Assembly (NCBI GenBank): GCA_022360105.1 | Contig: JAKSDL010000217.1 | Location: 1-5,437 of the forward strand | Length of the DNA: 5,437 nucleotides | Source of the DNA: Pseudomonadota bacterium | GTDB lineage: Bacteria > SAR324 > XYD2-FULL-50-16 > JAHJRI01 | Reading direction: 5' to 3' | Part shown: positions 4,698-5,437 of the stretch, piece by piece | How positions within the stretch are numbered: position 1 is the stretch's first letter | Layout of the letters: every line of letters starts with the position of its first letter | The notes under the pieces: generated by a model | Told to the model about the DNA's origin: nothing | The model's input: the letters and a program-made list of their open reading frames with translations, nothing else | Databases searched by the model: none | Position numbers and translations under genes: made by a program

Positions 4698-5437
4698 ATG
4701 ACTCATCTAGCTCAAAAGATTCTGGTTTTATCCATTACAATTTGTTTACAAGTTATCACCTACAGGGTAGTTCTTTATCCCTATGTATTTACCTGGGGCA
4801 CATCTGAAGCGGAAACACAGATGTCACTGCCCGGAGACAGTTTTGCGGATACTATCAGTTCCACAAGGGCAATCACCATCGAAGCCCCAAAGCAGGAAGT
4901 TTGGAAGTGGATTGTTCAGCTGGGAGCAGATCGCGGAGGCTTTTTTAGTTATACATTCATCGAAAAGTTTCTGGGATATGAATCACGTGAAAAAAGTGAT
5001 CTTCTTGATCAGACCTTTGATATGGAAGTTGGGCGGATTGTACCTGGATCTCTGGATGAGTCGAAGAGTGCAATTATCTTCAATTTCCCTGTTTTAGAGG
5101 TTGAATCGGGCAGTTATTATGTCCTGGAAAACTGGGGTACCTTCTATTTAATTGAGCTGAATGAAAACAGCACCCGTTTGATTGTACGCACCCACGAAGC
5201 CGCTTTGAAAGATATTTCAAGTATAATAGAAAGCTACATAGGCATGGGCTTTCATTATCTAATGGAAAGGAGGATGCTGATTGGCTTCAAATCTGTGATT
5301 GAACAAGGCGAAGAACCATCCTTTGTGGCCGATATGGTATGGTTAACAGGAATGCTTCTATCTTTTGTCTGCATTCTGATGCAGTTGATTCTTTGTCGTG
5401 GCAGAACCAATCATATCATATCTATAATTCTTTCCAA
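4698..5437 (+). CDS. SRPBCC-fold protein with hydrophobic ends (3' end cut by window)
   Basis: An open frame runs from ATG 4698 through 246 codons to the window edge without a stop. An N-terminal hydrophobic segment (about 8-31) may be a membrane anchor. Residues about 55-202 look like an SRPBCC (START/polyketide cyclase-like) ligand-binding domain of the type marked by W69-K-W-I-V-Q-L-G-A-D-R-G-G-F-F-S-Y, later T159-R-L-I-V-R and Y187-L-M-E-R-R-M-L-I-G-F-K. These are recognisable signatures of a widespread, uncharacterised SRPBCC subgroup. A second hydrophobic helix (about 214-233) follows, then R-G-R and what may be the start of a third. The fold holds small hydrophobic ligands in a cavity, but the ligand is unknown. 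The ribosome site is weak (GGGA just upstream). The gene follows the bactofilin-like gene by 72 bp with a hairpin between. Confidence 0.8.
   Translation, partial: MTHLAQKILVLSITICLQVITYRVVLYPYVFTWGTSEAETQMSLPGDSFADTISSTRAITIEAPKQEVWKWIVQLGADRGGFFSYTFIEKFLGYESREKSDLLDQTFDMEVGRIVPGSLDESKSAIIFNFPVLEVESGSYYVLENWGTFYLIELNENSTRLIVRTHEAALKDISSIIESYIGMGFHYLMERRMLIGFKSVIEQGEEPSFVADMVWLTGMLLSFVCILMQLILCRGRTNHIISIILS

Noticed and set aside
4783..5097. Alternative plus frame within the SRPBCC gene
   Set aside because: The overlapping frame from 4698 carries recognisable SRPBCC motifs over its whole length; this one is a shadow.

Overview
The window is bacterial chromosomal DNA of moderate to low GC. It has about 1.6 kb of repeat-rich, sparsely coding sequence on the left, then a compact co-directional cluster on the right. 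The organism cannot be fixed from the sequence. LytS/LytR-type signalling, a bactofilin-like membrane protein and families of intergenic palindromes fit an environmental Gram-negative lineage, perhaps one of the FCB-type phyla, but this is a weak inference.

Left part (1-1619). Positions 1-466 hold no convincing gene. They contain an imperfect palindrome (64-123), a short hairpin (132-150), a perfect 11-copy array of a 7-bp unit (213-289), and two perfect 29-bp direct repeats (408-465) bracketed by an 11-bp inverted repeat (384-394 and 466-476). A minus-strand gene (467-1312) encodes a GNAT N-acetyltransferase of the ZmaR-like (GNAT_acetyltran) type. The divergent gap 1313-1619 holds another palindrome (1388-1410) and a candidate promoter for the cluster.

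Right part (1620-5437, all plus strand). A LytS-type sensor kinase with four membrane helices (1620-2612) overlaps by 8 bp a LytTR response regulator (2605-3330). After 173 bp, which contains a good two-half-site candidate for LytTR binding (3361-3389), comes an exported bactofilin-like beta-helix protein with a C-terminal multi-helix membrane domain (3504-4625). A 72-bp gap with a strong hairpin leads to an SRPBCC-fold protein with hydrophobic ends (4698 to the window edge, incomplete).

The simplest working model is an envelope-sensing two-component system. The kinase reads a membrane state, the LytTR regulator binds between its own gene and the next, and the output is the membrane-anchored bactofilin-like protein and possibly the SRPBCC protein. 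The kinase/regulator pairing is secure. The regulatory link and the joint function of the two downstream genes are inference.
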